64,000 nucleotides of DNA, taken from assembly GCA_013397935.1 (NCBI GenBank), contig VZRN01001103.1, positions 544,284-608,283 of the forward strand, read 5' to 3'. The DNA is from Dasyornis broadbenti (taxonomy: Eukaryota; Chordata; Aves; Passeriformes; Dasyornithidae). This document shows positions 35,881 through 48,670 of the stretch, in pieces. A program made the translations under genes and the position numbers. Under the pieces are notes generated by a model. It was given only the letters and a program-made list of their open reading frames with translations, was not told the DNA's origin and did not search any database. Every line of letters starts with the position of its first letter. The first letter of the stretch is position 1.

Positions 35881-38800
35881 ATACAGTCAGCTAACAGTAG
35901 TCATGGTGCTGCCAGCTGAGGTGTGAATGGGTATTGAGAAGCACAGATGGACAAGCAGAGTCACGAGAAATGACTCATCTAGAAGTTGGGGGATGCAGAA
36001 ATACAGCCCTAACAGGGAATCAGACATCCCAGGCCACCCAGGATTTCTAACAAACAGAGAGCATGACATCATCTTCAATGATGAGAATGTATTAAATGTC
36101 ATAAGTAACAGTGGATAAACTCACATACCTTATACACCCATTGTGGTCTTTATCCTGATTGTAAAATCAGCCAGAGGTGGCACTGGATATTGGAAGTCCC
36201 CCTGCTGCTAAACATTACCACAGGATATATGAGATTTCTTCTTTTCTTTTTCACACTCTAGGAGCCTGAGCAGGTTCAACACTTTTCAACACAAAAAATT
36301 TGAAGCCTTAATGTTTCTTACTTCTCTAAGGAAATAGGATGTAGAGAGAGACATTGGCTAGTTTTATATCACTGGATGTCTTTCTTCTTCCATGCCCAAC
36401 AAATTGCTGCATTCACAGTGAAGGGTCACACACACTGAGTGCCTCTGCCTCTGCTCTTAGCTCCATATTCACCTGCCCATCTCCTGACATGCAGCTCAGA
36501 TAGCTCAGATATCTGGATGAGATGTGTGGTTGCTGTAGGCTCCACTGTTAGTGAAGAAGGCCAGGAAGCTCCTGGAAGGAAACCAGGCCTTACAAGGACT
36601 GAGCCCATCTCCAGTGGCGATCGGCACATGCAGGAGTTCCATAGGGATCCTAGGGCAGGACAGGATCCTAGGACTTAGCTGCTTCAAGTGCATGTGAGAT
36701 AAATCTGAGCTTAAATTTGCTTCTATTTAGAAAATATATTATATGTAAGTGCCTGGATATGTGGCCTTTGTTTTCTCTGTTGTTTCAAGACTCAAAGTGT
36801 CCCAGCTGTGGTCTGGGACAAAAGCATCCCTTGGTTCCTTGCATGCACCCTAAATGCCAAGGAGACATTTACACCATGCTGAGCAAATGTTTGGCATCTG
36901 CATACAGCCCAGTGCAGAGAGCCAAGCTAAGGGGGAATACGTGGCTCAGAGGGTATCTGCCATCACTCAGCGTTTTGAGAAAATACTAAATTCAAATTCA
37001 GACCACAAACAGGGGCTGAATGAAGCTGTACATGACTGTTTTTAGCATTTCTTCATCTAATAAAACTTACCTTGCCTTAACTATCTTACAGAAGTTCTCA
37101 TATTTTTAAAACTAAAGATATAAATTAAAATTCCAATATGAAACTTGCTGACAGAGTCATTAGGTACATAGCAAAGGGTGCATAGCAATCCATATTAGGT
37201 TTTTTTTAATTGCTTAAGGATGATCACAGTTTATTAGAAATGGAATACATTGCATATAGAACAATTCCACACGTGTAGTCTTAGCTTTTAACTGTAATTC
37301 CTAATACATGTTCCTCCTGGAAGAGAAAAATACAACCGCAGAATTTCTCTCAAAGTAATTCACATAAATCTGATTCCATAGTTTCTCACAGCAGTTCTGC
37401 ATCGCTGCCAGTACAATTTTAGAGCGAAGTGTAATAATAACCTTAATGGCCAAGAAACTGTACTAAAAGGTATTATAACAGGTAATATATTGTGAAATTA
37501 TGCATGGAACAAGTGTGCATTTGCTTATTTCATAACATTCAAAGTCAGAAAATTAGGTATCCTGGAGAAGAAAGGCTTTCCTAGAACACAAACAAGAGGG
37601 TTGCCACAGAGGTGAATGTGGAGCCAGCAGCAGAGACAGAAGCACTCTGTGCGTGACACTGTGACCCTTCCCTGCATGCGCAGCCTCTGCATCTGAGCCA
37701 CCTCACGCTCATGTGCACAGAATGCTCCTCCACCTCCTGCAGCACAGGTTCTGCGGGCATGAGCTGTGCTACCTGTGCTGAAGCTCCTTTCTGGTGTCCA
37801 AGGGGCCCATGGGAGCCTTAGGGAGCTGAGCAAGACACGACTTTCTCCATGAGGTTCCCGGTGAATCAGAGAGTTCATCTGGGGTATGGCACAGGATGCT
37901 GTGTCCAGGCTGGCCGTGGGTGTGGGGAATGGGGACATTGCCAGGCACTGCAAAGTCTTCCCAGAAAGCCTGCAACTGCTGAAAAACTGTGGAATGTGCC
38001 CATGGTCTGAATCTGTTGTTAGTGTCCCTGTGACGGGCTGCCGGCTGTGAAGAGCATCACCGGTAGTTGCAGGAGAGAATCTCAGCTGGTAGCTTCTTTC
38101 TTTGCTAGTGTTCAGGGGAAACTAAAAGCCTTGGAGAGAGCTAGCTGGAAGCATGCCTGTGGAGCCTGGGCCATCTGGGGCCATTCCTTCCAGAACAAGT
38201 CAGAGCCTGTAAACACAAAAATTAAAGTATATTTGCATATCTACACACAGCACACGCACTCATGCACTCTGGTGAAGAAAAAGAAATTACAAATATTTAG
38301 ATGCTTGGTCGCACTTGTCTTGAAAGTTGGCTAAATGTAGAAGGCATCCCAGAAGGCATCCCACCATGGTGCCTCAATGTGCATCGGAGCTGCTGTCCCA
38401 CCAGGCACCATCCCAGCGGCACCACAGGCATCCCTGCAGGCATCACTGCAGGCATCCCACCAGCTCATCTCAGCAGGCAGGAGAGCAGGCAGATCAGCAG
38501 ACATCTCTCCACAGCATCTCACCAGGACATCCCAGCAGGAACCACAACAGAGCGGTGCTTTGCTGCCAGCCCTGCTTTTGAGCCCGATGGGGGCAGGCGG
38601 ATGAGGAAGGCAGAGCTGTTCCCCTGGCAGACACAGGCAGTGCAGGTGTCTGATCACCCACAGGTTAGCCTGGGTGGGATAAGGAAGGGCTCAGGAAGGG
38701 AGAAGCAGCAGCTTCCAAGAGCATCCAACGGCTGCTGGTGGAAAGAGGAATCCTGAAGGTCATGCCTGCTTCTCAGCTGGGTTTTAAGGAGCTTTATGCA

Positions 38801-41800
38801 TTTTTAGTCCAAAAATGGTAAAAACCAGCTTTTCTTCCACCAACTATATTTATATCATGTCCAAAAAATACAGTTTTCATTGTGAAATAGAGCCTCTGGC
38901 TGAACATGCAGAATGTGACCTTGGGTGATCTATGGCCACCAGTGATGGGGAGAGCAATTCCGTAGCAGCATTGTGTACGGGGAAAAAAGAAACAGAAGAA
39001 GGACTGGTGCAGATAAGAAATGACCATTTACTTTCTCAAATACTTTTTCACAAGTTCTGGTTGGCCTGTGAGCACCCCATGCCCACAAATGGGGAGAAAG
39101 AGCAGCCACGGAGAATCAAGCCTGGAGCTGCCTGACTGGCTTCTCTGCCTAGTGAAATGAATAGCATCCTACTGTAAAAGTGATTTTCAGAAACCTCGTT
39201 GGAATCTCAAGACTGCCAATAAAGTCGTGTTCCACATCTCTCATTTTCCTTCTTGTTAGTGAAGGGAAAACATTTGGGTTTGCATTTAAAATGAGGAATA
39301 ATTTGTTCCCTGAATTAGGACAGCTGAGGACTTTGTGTGCCCAGGGTAGCAGAGCATCAGGAATGATGACATTTAAATACACATTCTGGTGTCCAGGAGA
39401 AATCCCCCACTAGTGCCCTGAGATGTGGGGCATAAATAGACCATGTCTTACTCTGCAGGCACATACATTTGACTTCTGGGTTTCTTTTCAAGGTTGCTTC
39501 TGCATTTACATAATTTATTTACTGCCTGTTTACATGAAATTTCAAACAGTTCTTAAGAAATAAAGTTTCATTTCATCATAGGAGTATTTTTGATACATAA
39601 CATGAACACTGGGTTACTAAAGTGTATTATGTTGAAACTTTTTCTGAACTCATTCTGTTTTTAGTCTGGATGCCAAGGTAAGGAAACAGGCACTGGCACA
39701 GATGTTTTGGAAAATGAACCCTGATGTCAATGCCGTGCAGTGTAGGAACAGATGAACACATTAAAACTCACTGACACATGGGCTGGAAATGGAGGAAGTG
39801 CTCCAGGTCTTGCTCTGGTCTCAGTCTTTCAAACTCAAATGTTATTTCTATTCTTGCTGTGCCCCCACAACAGTGACTTGAAGGAGGGCTGTGCTCAAGG
39901 CAGTGCCTGCTGTGCAGTTTTGGCTTCCAAAACTCATGATTTGTAAAGATAAACTCTGACTAAGCCTTTTCTGCAAGAAGTTTTACATATTTCCAGTCCA
40001 GTCTCGAGGGACACCACTGAGTGTCTGTCCAAACTGTTTCCCCATCTAAAGCACAGCCTTTGCCATGCAAATGTGGCACTGAATAATGCTCCTACTGTGG
40101 TTTGGATTTTCCGTACTATGAGCACTGATGTTCAGGTGATGAATCCAAAGAGATGAAAAGATCATGATATACACACTTCAAATGGCACTATTTCGTACGT
40201 TTCTTGCCTATATTTCAAATATCAGGAAGGTAACACGTTGGTCATTTCATTTACAGGTGGTTTGGTGATACTGGCATCCACATTTGTCCACCTCTGCTGT
40301 TTCCTGTATTTGTCTATATCCCTGTGTTTTGTGCACATGCTGGTCCAACGTCTTTCCACATTACTTCCCACAAGGCGATTATAGGAGAACTGAGCCATAT
40401 GGGACTGTGAGTTTAAATACTGGCACACAAATAGCTGGTATGCTCTTGAACGGTAAGAAAAGTTTCTGGAAATTGTTTTCAAGGAAGAGTGAAGGGGAAT
40501 GGATTGCATGAGTTTAGTGAGAATCGTCAAGGCCAAGAAATACCTGCCATTGGTGATACATCAGTAAAAGGTCTCTCAAAATCCAGAGTCAGTTCAGTTC
40601 TTGCTATCTTGCCATATCCACCTCCAACATACCTAGCTGGATCAGACTTTCTTTAAATCAGCGGGGCTATTAAACACGTACAAGTATATTACATTTCCTG
40701 CCAAGGCAATACGTGCACTTGTGTACTTTCTTTCCAAATTCTTTTTGAGTAAGCAAATTAATTTCAAAATAAGAGTGGGAGTTTTAACATCATAAAAGTG
40801 GTTTTGACTCAATGTTTTTATTTCCTGATAACTTTGCAGCAGAGTAATTCCTGGGTCAAAGAAAATAATGGGATCTTCATGCAGCAGCATCCAATACTTT
40901 ATATTTTTATTGAAATAACTTACCTTTTCAACAAGCAGCTAACTAGCAGAGGTGGTGTGGACCAGGAAGTGAACATCACCTTGCACTATCTCACCTTGCA
41001 TTTTATCCATGACCTGATCCAGACTCTGTCCTGGCAGTCCCAGGACAAGAGCTGGGTCTGGAAGCATCGGACTTCTGGGGACCTCCACTCCTGCCTGGAT
41101 CAAGCCCTTGAGCACTTCGGCTGTTGGAGCTGCATGTGGGCATGGGCACAGCAGCCACTCTGCCTCTGACAGCAGGTTTCCCCATGCAGTAAACTGGCGA
41201 ATAACAGAAAAATTTCAGAAGTTTTTTAGTTAACCATAGAGAATAACAAAAGCCAAAAAACGAATGTGAGAATTATTTTATTCATGACAGGTTTGAATAC
41301 AGCATCTAATTTAGCCAATATACTTTGGATTATATATAGATTTAACATTTACCCTTCAGAAGTTTAAGGTTCCTTAAAAGGTCATATTTCATTTTGTATT
41401 AGACCATGGCATGTTGGCTTTCTGCTTGTGGTTTTTCTGCACATATGAGTGCTTAAGGTAAAATGATTTCTATTTCCAAAAACAGCAAGTGTGCAGACAC
41501 TTAATTAAAAAATAATTTCTTCATGCCCATTTCTAGTCAGGAGGAATTTTTCCTCTCTCAAGCAGCAAGATAGAGGAATTCAGGCTGATTTCTTCAGGTT
41601 TCCATCTCCGATCCTCCAGAAAGCAATGAATATCATAGTAATAGAAAATTGCTCTTCCCATTCAGCACCAACTCCAGATGATTTGCCTCCCAAACTCCTC
41701 ATGCCAATCTCAGCTACCTGCTTTCTTTTTATGAGTTCTGGGAAATGAAAAGAAACCAATTTTGCTGTAGCAAAACTGCTGTAGCAATTGTAATTTCAAC

Positions 41801-42567
41801 CAGACAAGACACAAAACATGTGCAAACCCTTCTCCCTCCGCCTTCAGGCTTAGAAGCGTGACTGAAGTTAATGGAGTAAATACTGTGATATAACTACCAG
41901 AATAAAACAGAAGAGAACAAGGCCCATGATATTTACTTTAAATTTTACAAGAGTGGTCTAGTTTTGAGTCTTTTAAACTGAGTGTGGGCCCAGCTATGTC
42001 ATGTCAAATGCTCAGTGCTAAACTGAAAGATGTATCTGCTTAAACATGCAGCTTTACACTGGTTTAATTAAAGGAGTACAACCCTGGGTGTGCGCACCAC
42101 TGACAAGAGTGGCTGTCATAGAATTTGTGAGTCAAGTAGTAAAACTTCACCAATCTGACCTGTTTTGATATAAGTAGCCAAGGACATCCGCCTGCAAGTC
42201 CTGGCTGCAGATGCAGGAGGCTGAGCTCAAAGCAGGGCACTCACCCACGCTGTTTCTCCAGAGGTGGTCATCTTTTGCAGATGAGCAACAAAACTGTAGC
42301 TCCTGTGTTTGAAGCAATCCTCTATGAAACTCCGAAGTAAAGTGTCAGGAAAAACTGGTACAGTCCCTGCAGTCATGGAGCTGTAAAGCAGAAATAACTC
42401 TGAAGCAGAGAAAGTGTGAACTGAAGCCACTGCAAAGTGCAAAAAACTGGAGAATGGATAAAGATGACAAAATGCATGTGTGTGTGTAAGAGAGACAGGG
42501 ACACGTCCGTGCTATGGAAAGAAATTCTGTCTTCCACATGATCTATCATCATCAGATCACTTTTTAC
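35881..42567. other. Gene-poor noncoding interval
   Basis: No exon can be supported. A pyrimidine tract ending in TTTCAAG at about 36,788 precedes a cysteine-rich open frame (see findings). A degenerate CAGCAGG/GCATCCC-rich minisatellite lies at 38,340-38,555. A G/C-richer patch at about 40,980-41,185 gives overlapping frames on both strands without family resemblance. Confidence 0.45.
38340..38555. repeat. Degenerate minisatellite-like region
   Basis: Imperfect short phrases such as GCATCCC, CCACCAG and CAGCAGG recur irregularly across about 200 bases. The overlapping open frames on both strands are a result of this composition. Confidence 0.55.
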
Positions 42568-42853
42568 ATGGGCAGATACTGATAGGACAAAGGGGCATGG
42601 CTTTAAACTGACAGAGAGCAGGTTTAGATTGAATGTAAGGGAAAAATTTTTTATGCTGAATGTGGTTAAGCACTGGCACAGGTTGCCCAGAGAAGCTGAG
42701 GAAAGCCCATCCCTGGAAGTGTTCAAGGCGAGGTTGGATGGGGCCCTGAGAAATCTGGTCTAGTGGAAGGTGTCCCTGCTCATGGTGGGGTGGGTTGTAA
42801 CTAGATGATCTTTAAAGTCCCTTTAAAGCCAAAATGTTCTATGATTCTATGTT
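42568..42853 (+). mobile_element. CR1 LINE, 5'-truncated 3' end, plus strand
   Basis: Shows the standard CR1 3' order: GGGCAGATACTGATAGGACAA, AGCACTGGCACAGGTTGCC, CATCCCTGGAAGTGTTCAAG, GAGGTTGGATGGGGCC, CTAGATGATCTTTAAAG and the terminal TTCTATGATTCTATG units. The terminal 8-base units mark the true 3' end at about 42,853. Confidence 0.96.
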
Positions 42854-45800
42854 TCAGTGACTTCAGGTTTGCCAAAATCATCTGCTAATTGCAGTCCAGA
42901 GCATCGCCACAGTCTCCTGCTTGTTTCCCTAGAGGTTTGTGGATAACTCAATGTGATATTTTTGTTTAACAGCAGGCAAAGGAACATTCTTCTATCACAC
43001 CAGTCTGCAGGGAAGCATTTCTCTCTGGAGCTGGCTGTTGCTTTGTGTAGATGCAGCTCTGCATGGAATATCCCTCTGCCATGCTCACTGACACATCAGT
43101 CTGCCTAAACATGCCAGCAGCGAATACAGATGAATAAATACCCAAAGGGAAACCACAGAGCATCTAAAAATGCCAGAAGAAAACACTGTTTGCAGAGCAT
43201 CACCTCTTCCTGAGAAAACCTTCATAGCTCATCAGCATGCCTCACCTAACAGGCACAGGAGGGACATGTGCACGCCTAATTTAGCTTTGCAAGAATGTCA
43301 TGGGGCACTGGGATGGAAATCTACCTAAAGTTTAATGCATTAAAAGAATTTAAGGGATCACAGCCTTTAAACACGAGAAATACAAATCAAAGCCGACCAT
43401 AGGTGCCCAAGCTCCAGCCCTCTCGGAGCACAGGGACTGCAGGGAGTGGCCACCTTTGCCCAGCTATGGCTCATCCCAACTGGCCATCTGAGTGCTGGTG
43501 TCAGTGAGATGACAGAGGGATGCATCTTTTGATATTGAATCAAACCATCCCAAGTCAGGAATTTGGTGTCATTAATCTGATCCTGAAACTAGGCTCCTCC
43601 ATTCTCCTGGGATGTATTTTAGAGCCTAAAACAGGTAGAGCTAGCCTTATCTATGTACCCTTTCCTGGTTAGAAAGTTTTGAAAGTAGTCTGCCATTGTA
43701 AATCCATTTCTTTTTGAGAGCAAAGCATTTTGGCCCCGCTTTAGGACCTTGAGAAATCACATATTCAAGTCTGAAGTAGTTGCTTTAGGCTCTCTTTGTA
43801 ATCAGTGAAGAATGGGCACCTCTGGTGGCACAGTCATCTGTTTTGGGAGAGCTGGTGGGCTGGTTGGCTGAATCATCCTTTGGAAATGCTCATGCCTTCT
43901 GAGAAGGCAGGTCATTGTTAACAAAAACTGCTCGAATATAAGAAGAAAAGGCCTTTGGGGAATACAGAGACTGTTGTATGAGGTAGAAATGCAGGGATTT
44001 GCTAGCAACCGGAGAGTCTGGGGCTGACTGAGTAGTTACACTGCTGAAAGCACCGGACAGAAGTGCTGGGGAGCTGAGCCCTAAGCTGACTTACATATGT
44101 GCCAAACAATTAAAATTCCATAAGTTCTCTGTTCTTGGACAAGATGAGGAGTGACTCCCAGAGTAGTTCCTGAGGATGGGACCTCAAACACCGTTTGATC
44201 ATGCAGCAGTGGACGTTAGATGCAGATTCACAGGACTGACACCTGAGCCAAGGTGTTTACCTGTGAGCCAGCTGTCTAACCCTGGGGTCAGGGGAAAGAG
44301 AGAGAATGAGAGAGACTTCTGTCTATACCTACACACAGAGAGAAATCAAATGAACTGACACGGAAGGAGCTGCTGAAGCTCACTTTATGCTCCAGCACAC
44401 ATGTTAGAAGAGAAAGGAGCTCAGTACGGTTGCACAAGACAAACTAATTTTCTGCACTGAAACATCATATTGCCACTTACTAGAAGGTCGGTCTGTGTTT
44501 GTGCACCAAGACTTAGGAATTCATGTTGGTAAAAACAGCAAAGCAGTTTTATCTGAAATAGGTATTTCTGTACCAGAAGTTCATTGTAATGCAGAATAAG
44601 AATTCCGTTTTGTGCCCAGGTACTGTGTAGGTGAAGCTGGTGGGAAGTGTTTGTTGCTCTGTCGCTCAATAAATGCATTTTTGTTAGCTACGGGCTAACC
44701 CATGTGTAGGTAAAAACAGCATGTGTTCTACTTTTATGGGTGACGTGGTGTTAACTTGGCCAAAGTTTTCTTAGTTTTTCATTATTAAATTGCATGCAAA
44801 ATCCTTATATAGCAATCAGCAAAGACAGAGCGCTGCACACTGAGCAAGGAGGAACTTGCTCAGTGTGCAACATTATCGTTAAAGATGATGATCCTTTGCT
44901 GTCTTGGGCATCTTGCTGGATGAAGGGTTTTTCTGGATGAAGGGTTTAGGTTTTGCTTTTGTATTACTCTTAACGCAATGTTAGTGAAACAGCACTTCAG
45001 CTTCAGATATGCTTGTGACATCTTTTAAACCTGAGTAATTCTAATAATTTGTCATAGTGCTCTGTAATTTCATAATGAAAGAAGACAAATCAAAGGATAT
45101 TAATTTCTTTTAACAGAAAAGAAATATTATTATACTTTTGAAAAGAACATACTTTTTAGATGCGGAATACACATAGATGCAGCTAATTTCACAACCAATT
45201 TTTTTGCAAAGTTATGTTTCATTTGTTTCTGAGTAGTCTTTTTAATTTTGATGGACCTACATGCTAGAATAAAATTAAGCAGGGGAATGTTTGCATGTCG
45301 GAGCCTTAGGGTACCAGTATATACCAGCCAAAATGCACAAAACAGCTTTGTGCTGTATATACTGGCTATAATTGCTCTTTTAAAAACAGATTCCTGGATT
45401 AGAAAATGGAATGGGACAGAACTATTTAAACTAGAAGAGAACATAGACTTTAGAACAAATGGACATAAACTGCCTGTGAATGTATTTAGACTGGAAATGA
45501 GAAGAATGTCCTTAAACATCAGAAGGTGAAAACACATCCTTATGAGAGTAAAAACAGATATAGAGGATGAAACCGGCTGTGATACCTACCTCAGCTGGTT
45601 TAGCACAATCTCCTGATGTGATTCTTTGTGACAGACAGCAATGGAGTATGATGGCACAGGAGCTCTGCTCCAGCATCTTATGGTTCTAGTATAATATAAT
45701 GAGTACTTTTTATGTTAATAACCACCATAGCTCTTCATGAGGCTTGCTTGAATCTGCACTAATCACCATCGAGTTCATTATGTTCAAACGCTTGGACATG

Positions 45801-48345
45801 AAAGCTGTGAGGTAGAATCAGGTGCCCTTCAGCAGAGGTAATTGTGCCCCTGGAAGTGGCTGACGACGCTCAGGGACTGCAGTGGGAGGTGGGAAGATGA
45901 AGGTGCTAGTAATGTGTCCCTGAGCAGCATCAAAGAGAACCCATTAATCAAAGTGGGAACAACAAAGCGCAGAGGAATGACTGATCTGAGAACAACACCG
46001 TGTCTTTCTTGTTAACTGGAGGGTCAAATTGCAGCAGATGTCCTCAGCGATCACAGGCTTTGAAAGCCTGATGATGCACAATGAAAGTGGTTGTGAAACA
46101 CATAAATTAATGTCTGGATGCACAAGTAGCAACGTTGGAAAGAAAATGAAAGTGATGGTACTTGCTCCTTGAAGATGTCAGGTATTCAAAAGAGAGAAAC
46201 TTTGGGACTTTTCTCTGAAAAGTGTTTGGATTTTGCAACTATTTGAGAACAAGGAGAAATACATCATCCCTGATGCAGCAAGCATATTATTTCCCTGTAT
46301 AGTGCTGATAAGGGCCTGTCCGGGCTTGGCTGTGGAGGGAATACCCTGAACTTGAATCTGACACATCCCATGGGCATGAAGCAATTTCACAGGCTGAAGC
46401 TATGGTGATGATTTTCCTTGAGACAGATAAATTTGGAAATACTCTCTGCAGCCCTTCCACATACCCAATAAATTTGATTAAGATCTGAAGATTCCATCAT
46501 ACTAACAGTAAGCTCTACAGATTATATTAGTGCACTTTTAGGCAGCATTCATGTCAGAAACAAAAGGCTGGTCTTGAGGGCCATCAGCCTGCTCGGCTCC
46601 ACTACCTTTTGCCATTAGCATGGGCTAGGAACAAGTACTGAGAAAACGCTTAAGGGTTCTCTTGTTTCTCACGGTCTGGAATCAGGTGCTTCCTGTGGCT
46701 GTGGTTTCACCGTCTGTTTGGGGACTGCAGTGCTATTCCTTTGGGGAAACAGATGTTCTTTCCTCACACCCAAAACACTCCAGTCTCCATTTTTCAGGTG
46801 CCACAGGACTGCAGCAAAACAAGGCAGTTGCTCATGCAAGATGGTACACTCAGAAACAGAGAGCTGCTGCTTCTTGTCATGTTGAATTGGGTGTCTCACA
46901 ATCTCCATGCAGAGGGCATGTGAAAATTTGAAACTATTATCTCAATAACTTTCTGGGATGTGCTTCACACAGAGATAAGAGAGAGCTTTGCAAGAATTAG
47001 CAAGGAATCAAGAGAAAAATAGAGTGTCTATAAAAGACACCATAAACTGCAGAAGCCATCTTCTGGCGGGACTGAGGTTGCCAAAAACAACCTAAATTGT
47101 AATTACAGAGCTGTAGCTTCCATCCAGCTCTACAAACATCAGACAGACTTGGGGTTCAGAGACTCCTCTTGCGTTTTAGAGTCTCTTCTTCATCTTTTGG
47201 GGGAGGCTTTATTATGACTTTTTCCCATTCCTTTTCTATGGAGGTGCTCTCCTCTTGTGGTGGCTTTAGTCAGTGAGAGCTGCTGCATCCTCTGGGGAGG
47301 GGATTTGGCAGCTGCACGAGGTGTTGGGGAAGTCCATGGGCTGAGACTTGCCCAGCTTTACCTCCCCTGCCACATCCCCACCATATGGGGGCACCTCTGT
47401 CGCTCTACAACCTTCTACCCTCCCCAGTGGAGTAAAAACCAGCAGGTCCATGGGCAGGGATTTCAGGAGGGGTCCCTTTGTCCATGTCATGGGCAAGCCT
47501 GGGGAGGCTTTCTGCTTTTGTGCTGCAGCAAAGCACAGTGCACCTTGATGGGGGCTTATTTTTGAAGGGGTGATGCAGCATGGCAGTGGGGCTGGTGTAG
47601 AAACTCCTGGCTCCATCCCCTGCCCTGTGCTTGAGTGGGAGGCAATTGCAGGGTGTTGTCTCTCTCTTGTCAGCCTGGCAGTAGCTTCCCTCCAGAGCCT
47701 TTTAGGACTGCGCTAATTCCCTAAATTTACCCAGTGATGTCAAAGGCTCATGTTAGCTCTCTGCATGGGACACACACCTGATGTGAACCACACACCCTGA
47801 TGCGAACCAGGAATAACTCCACCACCACGTAGATTTGAATCCTGTCCCAAGCAATGGCACCCAATGCCCAGTTTCATAACAGAGACCCCTAAGCCTTCAC
47901 TGTGCAGGTGGTTCAGCCACACAGCTGGGGAGAAGGAGACGCTGGGGCTGGGGAAACTCACAACAGGAGAGCTGGATTCACAGCCAGCAGTGCAAGGAGA
48001 GACCTCTCAAGGTAAGCTGGAAATGGAGCACTGTTATTTATTGATCCAGCGGTGGCCAGGGAGCAGGCGTGGGGATGGCTGTGTTTGCTTTGGCTGCTGA
48101 ACTGACAAATTGGAGGAGGAAGGGAAATACACTCGGGTGTGTATCTAAATCGATGTTACTTTCTGTTGTTGGTTTTGTCAGTAAAATGGCAAAGTAAAGA
48201 AGATAAAGTTCTGTGCAAAACAAAATGTTGGATGGTGCTGGACATGCCTGTCTGACTTCGGGTGCCAGCTAAAGGAAAATAAGGGAAACAAAGGGCTCGT
48301 TTCACAAAAATACTGGCAGNCCACCCTGCTCCTTCCTTTCCTGAC
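42854..48345. other. Noncoding interval with an unusual short hairpin
   Basis: Apart from the hairpin at 44,834-44,869, nothing was recognised: no exon, RNA gene or classified repeat. Open frames near 45.2-45.5 kb and 47.3-47.6 kb look random and overlap on opposite strands. Confidence 0.5.
44834..44869. repeat. Perfect 15-bp inverted repeat with 6-base loop
   Basis: Arms TGCACACTGAGCAAG and CTTGCTCAGTGTGCA are exactly complementary around the loop GAGGAA. Pairing breaks at the next outer base. The stem is shorter than a microRNA precursor, so no ncRNA call is made. Confidence 0.95.
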
Positions 48346-48670
48346 CCCGAGAGGCAGCAGTGCAGCACTCCACCAGCGTTCAGGATATGGACTGGCTCCC
48401 ACCCACCTCCTCCCTGAGAAGTGAAGCCCAGAAAGGCTTTGTTAGGAAAAAGTGTTTGTTTTCAGACTGAATTTGTTTTCAGACAGCCCTTTGGAAAACT
48501 GCACAGAAGTTCTCATCCCACTGCCCGATGCAATCCTCTCTCTCCATTTGTCTGTTGTTTTGGAGGAGTGCAGTGGTTGCAGCTGGGCAGATATTTGGCA
48601 CTTGCAGCTGGGCAGCTGTTTAGCACAAGACTTTTCCCCCACCAGTTCAGAAGAGCTGGTGAGCAGGACA
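48346..48670 (+). repeat. Duplicated approx. 320-bp segment, copy 1
   Basis: Shares a colinear series of blocks with 52,871-53,184: GAGGCAGCAGTGCAG, TTCAGGATATGGAC, GAAGCCCAGAAAGGC, TTTTCAGAC, GCAGCTGGGCAGAT, CAGTTCAGAAGAGCTGGTGA. The copies are direct and about 4.5 kb apart, with moderate divergence and indels. A short internal duplication (GCAGCTGGGCAG twice) is specific to this copy. A lone N at 48,320 lies just upstream. The family is not recognised; it could be an uncatalogued LTR fragment or a local segmental duplication. Confidence 0.8.

Noticed and set aside
44834..44869. microRNA precursor
   Set aside because: The stem is only 15 bp and pairing stops immediately outside it, shorter than known precursors.
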